From assembly GCA_019638385.1 (NCBI GenBank), contig JAHBTW010000005.1:124001-188000 (forward strand): DNA of 64,000 bases. The letters are read 5' to 3'. The notes beneath the pieces are model-generated. The model did not search any database and was not told where the DNA came from. It saw nothing but the letters and a program-made list of their open reading frames with translations. Both the position numbers and the translations under genes were made by a program. Positions 34,122 to 41,606 of this stretch are shown piece by piece. Every line of letters begins with the position of its first letter. The stretch's first letter is position 1. This DNA is from Saprospiraceae bacterium. GTDB lineage: Bacteria > Bacteroidota > Bacteroidia > Chitinophagales > Saprospiraceae.

Positions 34122-34550
34122 ATGGCAAAGAACAAAACAACCGAAACAGCCGTCAGCGTCGTTGATTTCATCCATTCCTGGGTGGATAATGACCAAAAAA
34201 AAGCCGATAGTTTTCGCTTAATAGAATTAATGCGCGAATGGTCGGGGTTTGAACCCAAAATGTGGGGACCCAGCATCATTGGATTTGGCAGTTACCACTA
34301 TAAATATGCAAGCGGCCACGAAGGCGACGCCCCACTCTTAGGTTTCTCCCCGCGAAAAGCCGCGCTGTCACTCTACGTTTTTTGTCCCGTCGAAGAACAC
34401 AAACACCTCTTGGACGATCTGGGCAAATTCAAAATAGGGAAAGCCTGCATTTATGTAAAAAAACTCTCCGACATCAACATTGCAGCCTTGGAAAAACTCA
34501 GTAGAGCAACTATCGCATACCTCAACGAGCACCACGGGCGTGTGTGTTGA
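34122..34550 (+). CDS. DUF1801-domain protein
   Basis: A 142-residue soluble protein of the DUF1801 (YdhG-like) family, recognised by DQKKADSFRLIELMREWSG, KMWGPSIIGFGSYHYKY and GDAPLLGFSPRKAALSLYV, with a C-terminal KIGKACIYVKKLSDIN. The family is small, cytosolic and of unknown biochemical role. The start at 34122 (MAKNKTTE) is preferred over 34074, which lies inside the expected transcript leader. It and the following gene use more AT-rich codons than the flanks, suggesting separate ancestry. Confidence 0.86.
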   Translation: MAKNKTTETAVSVVDFIHSWVDNDQKKADSFRLIELMREWSGFEPKMWGPSIIGFGSYHYKYASGHEGDAPLLGFSPRKAALSLYVFCPVEEHKHLLDDLGKFKIGKACIYVKKLSDINIAALEKLSRATIAYLNEHHGRVC

Positions 34551-34588
34551 GAGACATAGCCGTTTTTCGCCTTTAATTCTTACACAAG

Positions 34589-35353
34589 ATGTCAATAACA
34601 AAAGAATCAGAACTCATCGGAATGAAAAAAGTAAGCGACGTTGTGGCTTACACGTTGAAAGAAATGAAAAACTTTGCCCGACCTGGTATGACAACCAAAG
34701 AATTGGACAACTTCGGCGCAGGTATTCTAAAAGATTTTGGTGCGAAATCAGCGCCGTTTGCCGTTTATAAATTTCCCGGATGGACTTGTATAAGCATTGA
34801 TAACGAATTCTGTCACGGAATACCATCAACAAAGAAAATTATAAAAGAAGGAGACTTAATAAATATTGACGTTTCAGCCGAATTAGACGGCTTTTGGTCA
34901 GACAATGGCGCGTCGTTTGTTATGGGCGAAGACAAAAACGGACATCAAAAACTTGTTGATGCATCAAAAGAAATTTTACAAAAGGGTATAAATTATATAA
35001 AAGGCGGAGTAAGGATTTCTGATATAGGACACCTGATAGAAACAGAAGCCAAAAGACGAGGTTTTAAGGTTATAAAAAACCTTACCGGGCACGGAGTAGG
35101 CAGGAGCTTACACGAAGAGCCATCAGAAATAGCAAACTTTAAAGACAGATTTAACCGCACCAGATTTAAAAAAAACTCAGTGGTCGCTATTGAAACTTTT
35201 ATATCCACCCATTCCACCCACGCAGTGACTTTAAATGACGGCTGGACAATGGTGGGCAACAAAGGAGGATATATGGCACAACACGAACACACGATTGTTG
35301 TGACCGACAATAAGCCAATTATCCTGACCGAAAAAAACGCAATATGGGATTGA
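34589..35353 (+). CDS. map: Type I methionine aminopeptidase
   Basis: Removes the initiator methionine from nascent proteins. In the 254 residues the metal ligands of the pita-bread fold are visible: the two Asp of INIDVSAELDGFWSDNGASF, the His of GHGVGRSLHEEP, the Glu of AIETFIS and the last Glu of QHEHTIVV. The length fits the type I, SecC-less form. The gene is visibly AT-rich: I counted 20 G/C in the 60 bases at 34981-35040, where neighbours run well above half. It stands outside any ribosomal-protein context. It may be a second, horizontally acquired copy. Confidence 0.94.
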   Translation: MSITKESELIGMKKVSDVVAYTLKEMKNFARPGMTTKELDNFGAGILKDFGAKSAPFAVYKFPGWTCISIDNEFCHGIPSTKKIIKEGDLINIDVSAELDGFWSDNGASFVMGEDKNGHQKLVDASKEILQKGINYIKGGVRISDIGHLIETEAKRRGFKVIKNLTGHGVGRSLHEEPSEIANFKDRFNRTRFKKNSVVAIETFISTHSTHAVTLNDGWTMVGNKGGYMAQHEHTIVVTDNKPIILTEKNAIWD

Positions 35354-35392
35354 ATACAATACCTCGGCAGTGATCCAGATGGCGAAGGAGGA

Positions 35393-35443
35393 TTGCCCCT
35401 CTGCCCCTTGCTCATTTGCCCCTTTGCCCTTTGCTCTCTGCCG
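35393..35443. repeat. Inverted copy of the GGGCA / GGCAAATGAGC repeat words
   Basis: TTGCCCCTCTGCCCCTTGCT, then CATTTGCCCCTTTGCCC, is the reverse complement of the words at 14256-14295. It fills the spacer between map and the convergent FAD oxidoreductase and directly abuts the latter's stop. Confidence 0.75.
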
Positions 35444-36613
35444 TTAAAAATCACGCCCCCGCGCCGCTTCGAATCGCGTTGCTCCCCGGCTGCGCCATCG
35501 GAAGCGATGCGCAAAAGGATTGGGTTTTTGCTCCAATACATCGGCGATGAGCGCGCCCAGTACCGGTGCGAATTTGAACCCATGCCCGCTGCCGCCGGTA
35601 GCCACCATCAGGCCGGGTTTGTCGGGGTGGCGGTCAATGTAAAAATCGCCGTCCCAGCTATCGCAATACAGGCATAACCGGGTTTTCACGATGGGCGCGT
35701 GCTGCAGGGCCGGCAATGATTCGGTCAGGAAAGCGCGCAAGGCCCTGAAATACGATTCGGGTATATCCGCCTCCGCGTCGGGCTCTTTGGAAAAGCCGGT
35801 GCCGTGGTTGGCAATTTTCACTATGCCGTCCGTTTGTGCCGGGAAGCCGTACCAGCCGGTGCGCGAAATATCGGCGCTCCAACCGGGAAACACTTCGCCC
35901 CGAAACGGCGCCGGGTCTTCCGGCAACAAATGAAACACCGGCTGCGCAATCACTTTGAGACAATCCTTCAGTTCGGGTACCAGATTGGGCGTCCAGGCGC
36001 CGGCGGCTACGATGGTATGCGCTGCCCGCAGCGTTTGCCCGGTGCTTGTGACCAATCCGGTTACGCGCCCGTTTTCCTCCAGCAAGTGCGCCAATCCCGC
36101 ATTTTCATACAACTGCACCCCTTCCTGCCGGGCCATGCGGACCAATTGCGCCACCACGTTGCCGCTTTCGGCCCAGCCGCCGCGGGCGTTGTAGTAGCCG
36201 TCGGGATAGCGCTCCGGGTTCCAGCGCGGCGCGTGTTGCCGGAGCCATTCGCCGTGGATGCGTTGCACCGGATAATCGCGTTGCCGCATCACTTCGAGGC
36301 TCTCCATTTCAAAAGAACCGGGCTGCATGGTTTGCAGCATCAGCAACAGGAAGCCGGTTTGGTGGTAAAGCGGGCGCGGGAATGTGCGGTTCCAGGCATC
36401 CCAGCCTTTGAACGCCTCGTGCATGAGGTCGGAATAAAAGGCATCCGCGCCGTAGTCGGCCCGGATCATTTTTGTGATGTCGGTAGAGGAAGCCTGCGGG
36501 TGCGGCAGTTCGCCCCGATCGAAGACGGCAACGACGTACCCCCGCCGCGACAACTCCAGCGCCGCCGTTATGCCGAAAATACCGCCGCCGATGATGTGGA
36601 CGCTTTTTTGCAT
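35444..36613 (-). CDS. FAD-dependent oxidoreductase (DAO family, SolA/sarcosine-oxidase-like)
   Basis: A 389-residue flavin amine oxidase-type protein. The dinucleotide fold is at the N-terminus (VHIIGGGIFGITAALELSRR), then VAVFDRGELPHPQASS and a central HTIVAAGAWTPNL. The C-terminal signature is KTRLCLYCDSWDGDFYIDRH followed by GSGHGFKFAPVLG. This layout matches monomeric sarcosine oxidase / N-methyltryptophan oxidase relatives, which oxidise secondary amines with covalently bound FAD; the Cys in RLCLYCDS is where such enzymes attach the flavin. The actual substrate is unknown. Confidence 0.9.
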   Translation of the reverse strand: MQKSVHIIGGGIFGITAALELSRRGYVVAVFDRGELPHPQASSTDITKMIRADYGADAFYSDLMHEAFKGWDAWNRTFPRPLYHQTGFLLLMLQTMQPGSFEMESLEVMRQRDYPVQRIHGEWLRQHAPRWNPERYPDGYYNARGGWAESGNVVAQLVRMARQEGVQLYENAGLAHLLEENGRVTGLVTSTGQTLRAAHTIVAAGAWTPNLVPELKDCLKVIAQPVFHLLPEDPAPFRGEVFPGWSADISRTGWYGFPAQTDGIVKIANHGTGFSKEPDAEADIPESYFRALRAFLTESLPALQHAPIVKTRLCLYCDSWDGDFYIDRHPDKPGLMVATGGSGHGFKFAPVLGALIADVLEQKPNPFAHRFRWRSRGATRFEAARGRDF

Positions 36614-36638
36614 GTAGAGTTGAATTGTCGGTTAGGCG

Positions 36639-36678
36639 GTCACTTCAAGGTGACTTCCTAACTTATGAAGCGAAGTTA
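36639..36678. repeat. Two small hairpins in a divergent spacer
   Basis: GTCAC-ttcaag-GTGAC (36639-36654) and ACTT-atgaagcg-AAGT (36661-36676) lie side by side between divergent genes. They resemble the GCGAAG-type hairpins at 46192-46277 in design. Confidence 0.5.
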
Positions 36679-36749
36679 TGCCTTTTTCTTATTTTTGGTC
36701 GCGATACAATCCCCCTCTGCGGGGCGATTTTCATTGTAACAACCCACAC

Positions 36750-37292
36750 ATGACCACCCAATCACACTACCAACAGGCCATCGTCTTTGCTGCCGAAAAA
36801 CATACCGAGCAGGGCCAAACCATTCCGGGCACAGGGTTGCCGTACGTCGTTCACCTGAGCAATGTAGCCATGGAAATCCTGATGGCCGCTCCCCACACGC
36901 CCGATTTCCGATTGGATTTTGCCGTGCAGGTAGCATTGCTACACGACACCCTGGAAGACACTTCGGCTACGCCGGAAGAAATTTCCCGCCGGTTCGGCAT
37001 GGATGTTGCCCAAGGTGTTTTAGCTTTGACAAAAAATGAAGTCTTGCCGAAAACGGAAAAAATGCCCGACAGTTTGAAACGTATAAGAGCATTGTCGCCG
37101 GAAGTGTGGGCTGTAAAATTGGCCGACCGGATCACGAATCTTCAAAAGCCGCCAAGCCACTGGGACCATGCGAAAATAGCCGAATACAGCCGGGAATCCA
37201 TTCAGATTCTTCAGGAATTAAAAGGCGGAAACGCCTATCTGGAAAAGCGGCTGGAGGAAAAAATCAACGAATATAAAACGCACTTTGTATGA
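36750..37292 (+). CDS. HD-domain phosphohydrolase (RelA/SpoT hydrolase-like)
   Basis: A 180-residue protein with the HD fold: VVHLSNVAMEILM supplies the first His, ALLHDTLEDT the HD pair and ED, and AVKLADRITNLQ the last Asp. This spacing (H...HD..ED...D) is that of SpoT-like and Mesh1-like (p)ppGpp hydrolases, but the short length and lack of a synthetase domain leave the substrate open. The start at 36750 (MTTQSHYQQA) is the family start. The stop overlaps the next ATG by four bases (ATGA), opening a coupled three-gene operon. Confidence 0.9.
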   Translation: MTTQSHYQQAIVFAAEKHTEQGQTIPGTGLPYVVHLSNVAMEILMAAPHTPDFRLDFAVQVALLHDTLEDTSATPEEISRRFGMDVAQGVLALTKNEVLPKTEKMPDSLKRIRALSPEVWAVKLADRITNLQKPPSHWDHAKIAEYSRESIQILQELKGGNAYLEKRLEEKINEYKTHFV

Positions 37293-37936
37293 AACCGAAA
37301 ACCACCCGCACTCAGGGCAGCCGCTACTATCCCAAACGCTACGACGCCGATGTGGAAGCCCGCAATCGCATTCTCGATGAGGGATTGGTGTGTCATGTCG
37401 GGTTCAATCTCGACCAACAACCGTACATCATCCCCACGGGCTATTGCCGGTTAGAAAACACACTGTACCTGCACGGCTCGGTGGGTAGCCATTTTTTTAT
37501 GCGCATGGCGGCGGGCATTCCGGTTTGCGTCACCGTCACGCTGTTAGACGGGTTGGTGTTGGCGCGCTCGGTGTTCAACCACTCCATGAACTACCGCTCG
37601 GTGGTGGCATTTGGCAAAACCCGCCTCGTGAGCGAGGAGGCAGAGCAGTGGCTGGCCGCCGAAAAATTTACGGAGCACGTCCTGCCCGGCCGCTGGCAGG
37701 AAGCGCGTCATCCCTCGCCGGGTGAGATGAAAAAAACGATGTTCATCGCGGTGGAAATAGAAGAAGCCTCCGTCAAATTTCGCGCGCACGGCGTCGGCGA
37801 CGATCCCGCCGATATGGATTCGGAAGTATGGGCCGGCGTGTTGCCGCTCGCATTGACGCCGCAACCGCCCCAACCCGATGAGGCCGGCAAGCCCGGCATT
37901 CCGACGCCGGAGTATGTGCTGGGATACCGCAGATGA
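37289..37936 (+). CDS. Pyridoxamine 5'-phosphate oxidase-family flavoprotein
   Basis: A 215-residue FMN-binding split-barrel protein. Family features: RNRILDEGLVCHVGFNLDQQ (about 29-48), PYIIPTGYCRLENTLYLHGS (about 49-68), then MNYRSVVAFGKTRLV. These resemble the 'nitroimidazole resistance/flavin-nucleotide-binding' subgroup. The true reaction is unknown; members often act on small aldehydes, nitro compounds or oxidants. It is translationally coupled on both sides (ATGA with the HD gene and with the helicase gene). Confidence 0.9.
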   Translation: MKPKTTRTQGSRYYPKRYDADVEARNRILDEGLVCHVGFNLDQQPYIIPTGYCRLENTLYLHGSVGSHFFMRMAAGIPVCVTVTLLDGLVLARSVFNHSMNYRSVVAFGKTRLVSEEAEQWLAAEKFTEHVLPGRWQEARHPSPGEMKKTMFIAVEIEEASVKFRAHGVGDDPADMDSEVWAGVLPLALTPQPPQPDEAGKPGIPTPEYVLGYRR

Positions 37937-40422
37937 TTTTACCAACTAAAACTACGCCTATGGACTACCGCTCCAATCCCCAACTCGATCTCGCTTTTGA
38001 CTACGTCAGCAGCACCGATAAAAACATCTTCCTCACGGGCAAGGCGGGTACGGGAAAAACCACGTTTCTGAACCGCCTCAAAACCGAACCCAACAAGCGC
38101 ATGGCCGTGGTAGCGCCCACCGGCGTGGCGGCCATCAATGCCGGCGGCATGACCATTCACTCGCTGTTTCAGTTGCCGTTTGGATTGTTTTTGCCGGAAT
38201 ACGCCAAAGACGCCGCCCGGCAACGCCGCTTCAGCCGCGAAAAAATACACCTCATCCAGAGCCTCGACCTGCTCGTGATTGACGAAATCAGCATGGTGCG
38301 CGCCGATCTCTTGGACGCCATTGACGACGTGCTGCGCCGCTACAAAGACTACCGCAAACCCTTCGGCGGCGTACAACTGCTCATGATCGGCGACCTGCAC
38401 CAGTTGCCCCCCGTGGTGAAAGAAGACGAATGGGAATTGCTGCGCGCACACTACGCAACGCCCTACTTTTTCAGCAGCCGCGCCTTGCGGGAAACCGACC
38501 CCGTCACCATCGAACTCACCCACATCTTTCGCCAAAGCGACCAGGACTTCATCGCCCTGCTCAACCGCGTGCGCGACAACCGCCTCGATGCCGAAGTGCT
38601 CAACACCCTCAACAGCCGTTACGACCCGCATTTTCAACCCTCCACCGAAGACGGCTACATTACGCTGAGTACCCACAACGCATCGGCGCAAGCCATCAAT
38701 ACCGAAAAACTGGCCTCCATCAAGGGCGCCCTCCATACGTTCAAAGCCGAAATCAAAGGCGACTTCCCCGAACACGCCTACCCCACCGACGAAGTGCTCG
38801 AACTGAAGCTGGGCGCGCAGGTCATGTTTGTAAAAAACGACATGGGCCGCGAGCGCCGCTACTACAACGGCAAGATCGGTAAGGTGATTAAAATCGGAGA
38901 CGAGGACATACAGGTGCAATGCCCCGGCGATGACTTTGTCATTTCCGTATCGGCGGTGGAATGGACCAACCAGAAATACACCCTCAACGAGGAGAATAAA
39001 GAAATTAAAGAGGAAATCGTCGGCGCGTTCACGCAGTTTCCGCTCAAATTGGCCTGGGCCATTACCATCCACAAGAGCCAGGGGCTTACCTTCGAGCGCG
39101 CCATCATAGACGCGCAGGCCGCTTTTGCGCACGGACAGGTGTATGTGGCGCTCAGCCGCTGCAAGAGTTTTGAAGGCATTGTGCTGCGCACCAAAATTGT
39201 GCCCACGAGTGTGAAGACCGATTCTAAAGTAAAAAACTACACCGAAGCGGCCGTAGAAAACGCTCCCGACGAAGCCCATTTGGAACGATCCAAAGCCGCC
39301 TACCAGCAATCGCTGCTCTGGGAATTGTTTGATTTCAGAACCCTCAAACAGCATTTCGATCAAATGAACCGCGTCTTTCTCGAACATGAAGGCAGCCTGC
39401 CCGGCGGTGGTTTTCAGCAATTTAAAACGCTGGCGGTGGCGGCCGAAACGCAGCTTTTTGCCACGGCGCAGAAATTCGGACCGCAGTTGCGCAACTACTT
39501 CGATCGGCTGCCCGGCCTGCCCGAAGCAAGCGAGGAACTACAGGAGCGATTGCAAAAGGCGGGAGCCTGGTTTGCCGAAAAACTCAACGCGGAATTGCTG
39601 CCCGCCGCCCGCAGCATTCAGATACTGAGCGATAATAAGACGGTAAAAAAAACGGCACTGGAAAAATTAGAGAACCTGCAAAAAGAGTTGTTTGTAAAAC
39701 ACGCCTGTTTTGCCGCTTTGAAAAACGGATTCTCTGCCCGCGCCTATACCCGCGCCAAAGCCGATGCCGCCATAGATTTTAAAGCGGCGCCCGCGCCTTC
39801 TTCGCTCTCCGCCGCCTATTCGGCCGTACCCAAAAACGCGCCGCACCCGGAGCTGTACGTCCTGCTCAAAAAGTGGCGCGAGGATACTGCCGACATGCTC
39901 GGGGTAGAACAATACGGCGTATTGCCCACCGCTGCGTTGCTGCAATTGGTGGAACTCCTGCCCGGCGATGCCCGCGCGCTCAAAAAGGTAAAAGGCATCG
40001 GCGACGGCAAAGTCAAACAATTCGGACCGGCTATTTTAGACATCATTCACGCGTACTGCGCCGCCAAAGGGCTGGATGGCGCACAGTTGTCGCTCGGCGT
40101 AGCGGAAGCGCCCAAGCCTAAAGTGGATACGAAAGCGCTTAGCATGGACTTGTTCAAAGCCGGAAAAAGCATAGACGAAATTGCGCAGGAGCGCGGATTT
40201 GTGCGCAGCACCATCGAAGGGCACCTCGCCCACTTTGTCGGCACGGGAGAGTTGGATATCACAGCAGTGATGGACGCGCAAAAGGTAGCCGACATCGCCC
40301 GCTTTTTTGAAGAAGACAAGACCCGGTCCACCGCCGATGCCAAGGCTCATTTTGGAGATGCCTGCTCTTACGGAGAAATCAGAATGGTATTGAAATTTAT
40401 GGAACAAACGGGGTTACAGTAG
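37933..40422 (+). CDS. PIF1/RecD-like helicase with HRDC and HTH domains
   Basis: An 829-residue superfamily I DNA helicase. The Walker A motif is FLTGKAGTGKTTFL (about 33-46), Walker B LLVIDEISMV, and motif III MIGDLHQLPPVV. The UvrD-C2-type C-terminal helicase motif is AITIHKSQGLTFERAIID (about 375-392), followed by YVALSRCK. Residues about 640-710 form an HRDC domain and residues about 735-780 an HTH (SIDEIAQERGFVRSTIEGHL). This architecture is common in Bacteroidota and is thought to act in DNA repair or recombination. The ATG at 37933 overlaps the flavoprotein stop; MDYRSN at 37960 is an alternative start. Confidence 0.93.
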   Translation: MILPTKTTPMDYRSNPQLDLAFDYVSSTDKNIFLTGKAGTGKTTFLNRLKTEPNKRMAVVAPTGVAAINAGGMTIHSLFQLPFGLFLPEYAKDAARQRRFSREKIHLIQSLDLLVIDEISMVRADLLDAIDDVLRRYKDYRKPFGGVQLLMIGDLHQLPPVVKEDEWELLRAHYATPYFFSSRALRETDPVTIELTHIFRQSDQDFIALLNRVRDNRLDAEVLNTLNSRYDPHFQPSTEDGYITLSTHNASAQAINTEKLASIKGALHTFKAEIKGDFPEHAYPTDEVLELKLGAQVMFVKNDMGRERRYYNGKIGKVIKIGDEDIQVQCPGDDFVISVSAVEWTNQKYTLNEENKEIKEEIVGAFTQFPLKLAWAITIHKSQGLTFERAIIDAQAAFAHGQVYVALSRCKSFEGIVLRTKIVPTSVKTDSKVKNYTEAAVENAPDEAHLERSKAAYQQSLLWELFDFRTLKQHFDQMNRVFLEHEGSLPGGGFQQFKTLAVAAETQLFATAQKFGPQLRNYFDRLPGLPEASEELQERLQKAGAWFAEKLNAELLPAARSIQILSDNKTVKKTALEKLENLQKELFVKHACFAALKNGFSARAYTRAKADAAIDFKAAPAPSSLSAAYSAVPKNAPHPELYVLLKKWREDTADMLGVEQYGVLPTAALLQLVELLPGDARALKKVKGIGDGKVKQFGPAILDIIHAYCAAKGLDGAQLSLGVAEAPKPKVDTKALSMDLFKAGKSIDEIAQERGFVRSTIEGHLAHFVGTGELDITAVMDAQKVADIARFFEEDKTRSTADAKAHFGDACSYGEIRMVLKFMEQTGLQ

Positions 40423-40451
40423 CGGCATGAAGGTTCGAAGTGTGGGTTTGT

Positions 40452-40546
40452 CTCGCAAAGGCGCAGAGGCGCAAAGTGTGGTTTGGCTTGGTGGACTATA
40501 TTTTTTCACTCAAAGAAGCGATTTTCCCGTTGCGCCGTTGCGTGAT
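40452..40546. repeat. GGCGCAAAG-word repeat in gene spacer
   Basis: TCGCAAAGGCGCAGAGGCGC AAAG at 40453-40476 contains tandem variants of a GGCGCAAAG word, and CGTTGCGCCGTTGCG near 40528-40542 contains an inverted variant. The block separates the helicase gene from the convergent pectinesterase. Confidence 0.55.
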
Positions 40547-41496
40547 TATGGTTTCCAATCCCCGAAGAGCGCTTCGAGCGTGTATTTTTCACGCGCTGCC
40601 CGCGAAAGCTGATGCGACCACCCGACCCGCGCTGAAACCGCCGCCCCCGGCCCCGTATTGCCGTACTCCGCATAAAAAGCCGTTTGTTCGGCATCCGGTT
40701 TGTGCCAGTTGTGCCAGCCTTCCGGACGGATCACATCCCCCATTTCACACTCAATAAACACCGTGCGGGCGTATGGCCGCCAGGGCCTGCCGAGATAAAC
40801 GGAACCCGTCGGCGCATCGCCGGTGATCGTGCAGTGCCGGAATACGAACCCGCCCTGCGAGGATTCCTCCGTAGAGGCAGCGGTAATGTACCCCGGCGCT
40901 TTGCAGAAAATAGTACAACTGTCGAACACCGCCGTGGACCACCCAAAAATGAAATCCACCGTGCCTTCGATGTAGCAATTTTTGTAATACTGCCGGCTCG
41001 ATTTCCCATGCGGGTACAAGGTATCCTGATGGCCGAGGAAGCGGCAGTTTTCAAACTTCACGCGGTCGCCGTCAATGCGCACCGCCACGGCCTGCCCCAC
41101 CGCGCCTGCCGAGTTCTCAAAAGTGATATTGCGCGCCTCAAACCCGTCGCCGAAAATAAAACAGGACGACGACGAGGAGGTGCCCATCGCCTCGCCGAAG
41201 CGGTTGGGTCGGCTCGCAAAATCGTCGTAGGTGAGTATGGTATGGAACACATCCTCGCCCACGAGCGTCAATTCGGCAGCAGTGGGCGGCACGATGAGCT
41301 TTTCTTTGTAAATGCCGTTTTTGATGTAAATCACCGTACGCTTTTGTCGCAACGGCGGTACCGCGTTCACCGCCTCCTGCACCGTGCGGAAATCGCCGCT
41401 ACCGTCAGCAGCCACCACAAAGTCGTAGCCCTGCGCAATCCCCATTCCGGAAAGCCTGGCCATCAGCACAAAAAAGAGAAGATGCTTTAGTTTCAT
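40546..41496 (-). CDS. Pectinesterase (carbohydrate esterase family 8)
   Basis: Demethylates pectin so that polygalacturonases and lyases can act. It has 316 residues with a signal peptide (MKLKHLLFFVLMARLSGM, cleavage near IAQ). CE8 motifs: GQAVAVRIDG, FLGHQDTLYP (first catalytic Asp, about residue 155), EGTVDFIFGWS (second catalytic Asp, about 182) and VYLGRPWRPYARTVF (substrate-binding Arg, about 235). The start at 41496 follows the signal peptide; the longer frame to 41583 runs into a repeat. It is the last gene of the pectin locus. Confidence 0.96.
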   Translation of the reverse strand: MKLKHLLFFVLMARLSGMGIAQGYDFVVAADGSGDFRTVQEAVNAVPPLRQKRTVIYIKNGIYKEKLIVPPTAAELTLVGEDVFHTILTYDDFASRPNRFGEAMGTSSSSSCFIFGDGFEARNITFENSAGAVGQAVAVRIDGDRVKFENCRFLGHQDTLYPHGKSSRQYYKNCYIEGTVDFIFGWSTAVFDSCTIFCKAPGYITAASTEESSQGGFVFRHCTITGDAPTGSVYLGRPWRPYARTVFIECEMGDVIRPEGWHNWHKPDAEQTAFYAEYGNTGPGAAVSARVGWSHQLSRAAREKYTLEALFGDWKP

Positions 41497-41536
41497 AATG
41501 AAGATTTTTCGGTTTCGAGTTCTCTTTGCCAATTTG

Positions 41537-41606
41537 CACCTCGACTTTGCTTCGACAACCTCAGCACGAGCCGCTCGGTGCATCGCCTTTAACCTTTAAC
41601 CCTAAA
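41537..41606. repeat. Composite repeat copy A (TCGACTT - GCTCGGTGC - TTTAACC)
   Basis: The order of words is CACCTCGACTTTGCTTCGAC, CCTCAGCACGAG, GCTCGGTGCATCGCC, then TTTAACC units. The same order occurs at 57540-57667 (inverted) and in part at 44614-44692. The stop and last residues (FRVKG) of the GH43 gene are read from its TTTAACC part. Confidence 0.78.

Noticed and set aside
37939..39420. A 493-residue minus-strand frame opposite the helicase gene
   Set aside because: It is a codon-shadow frame, with Val/Gly/His-rich low-information sequence; the plus strand has full helicase motifs.
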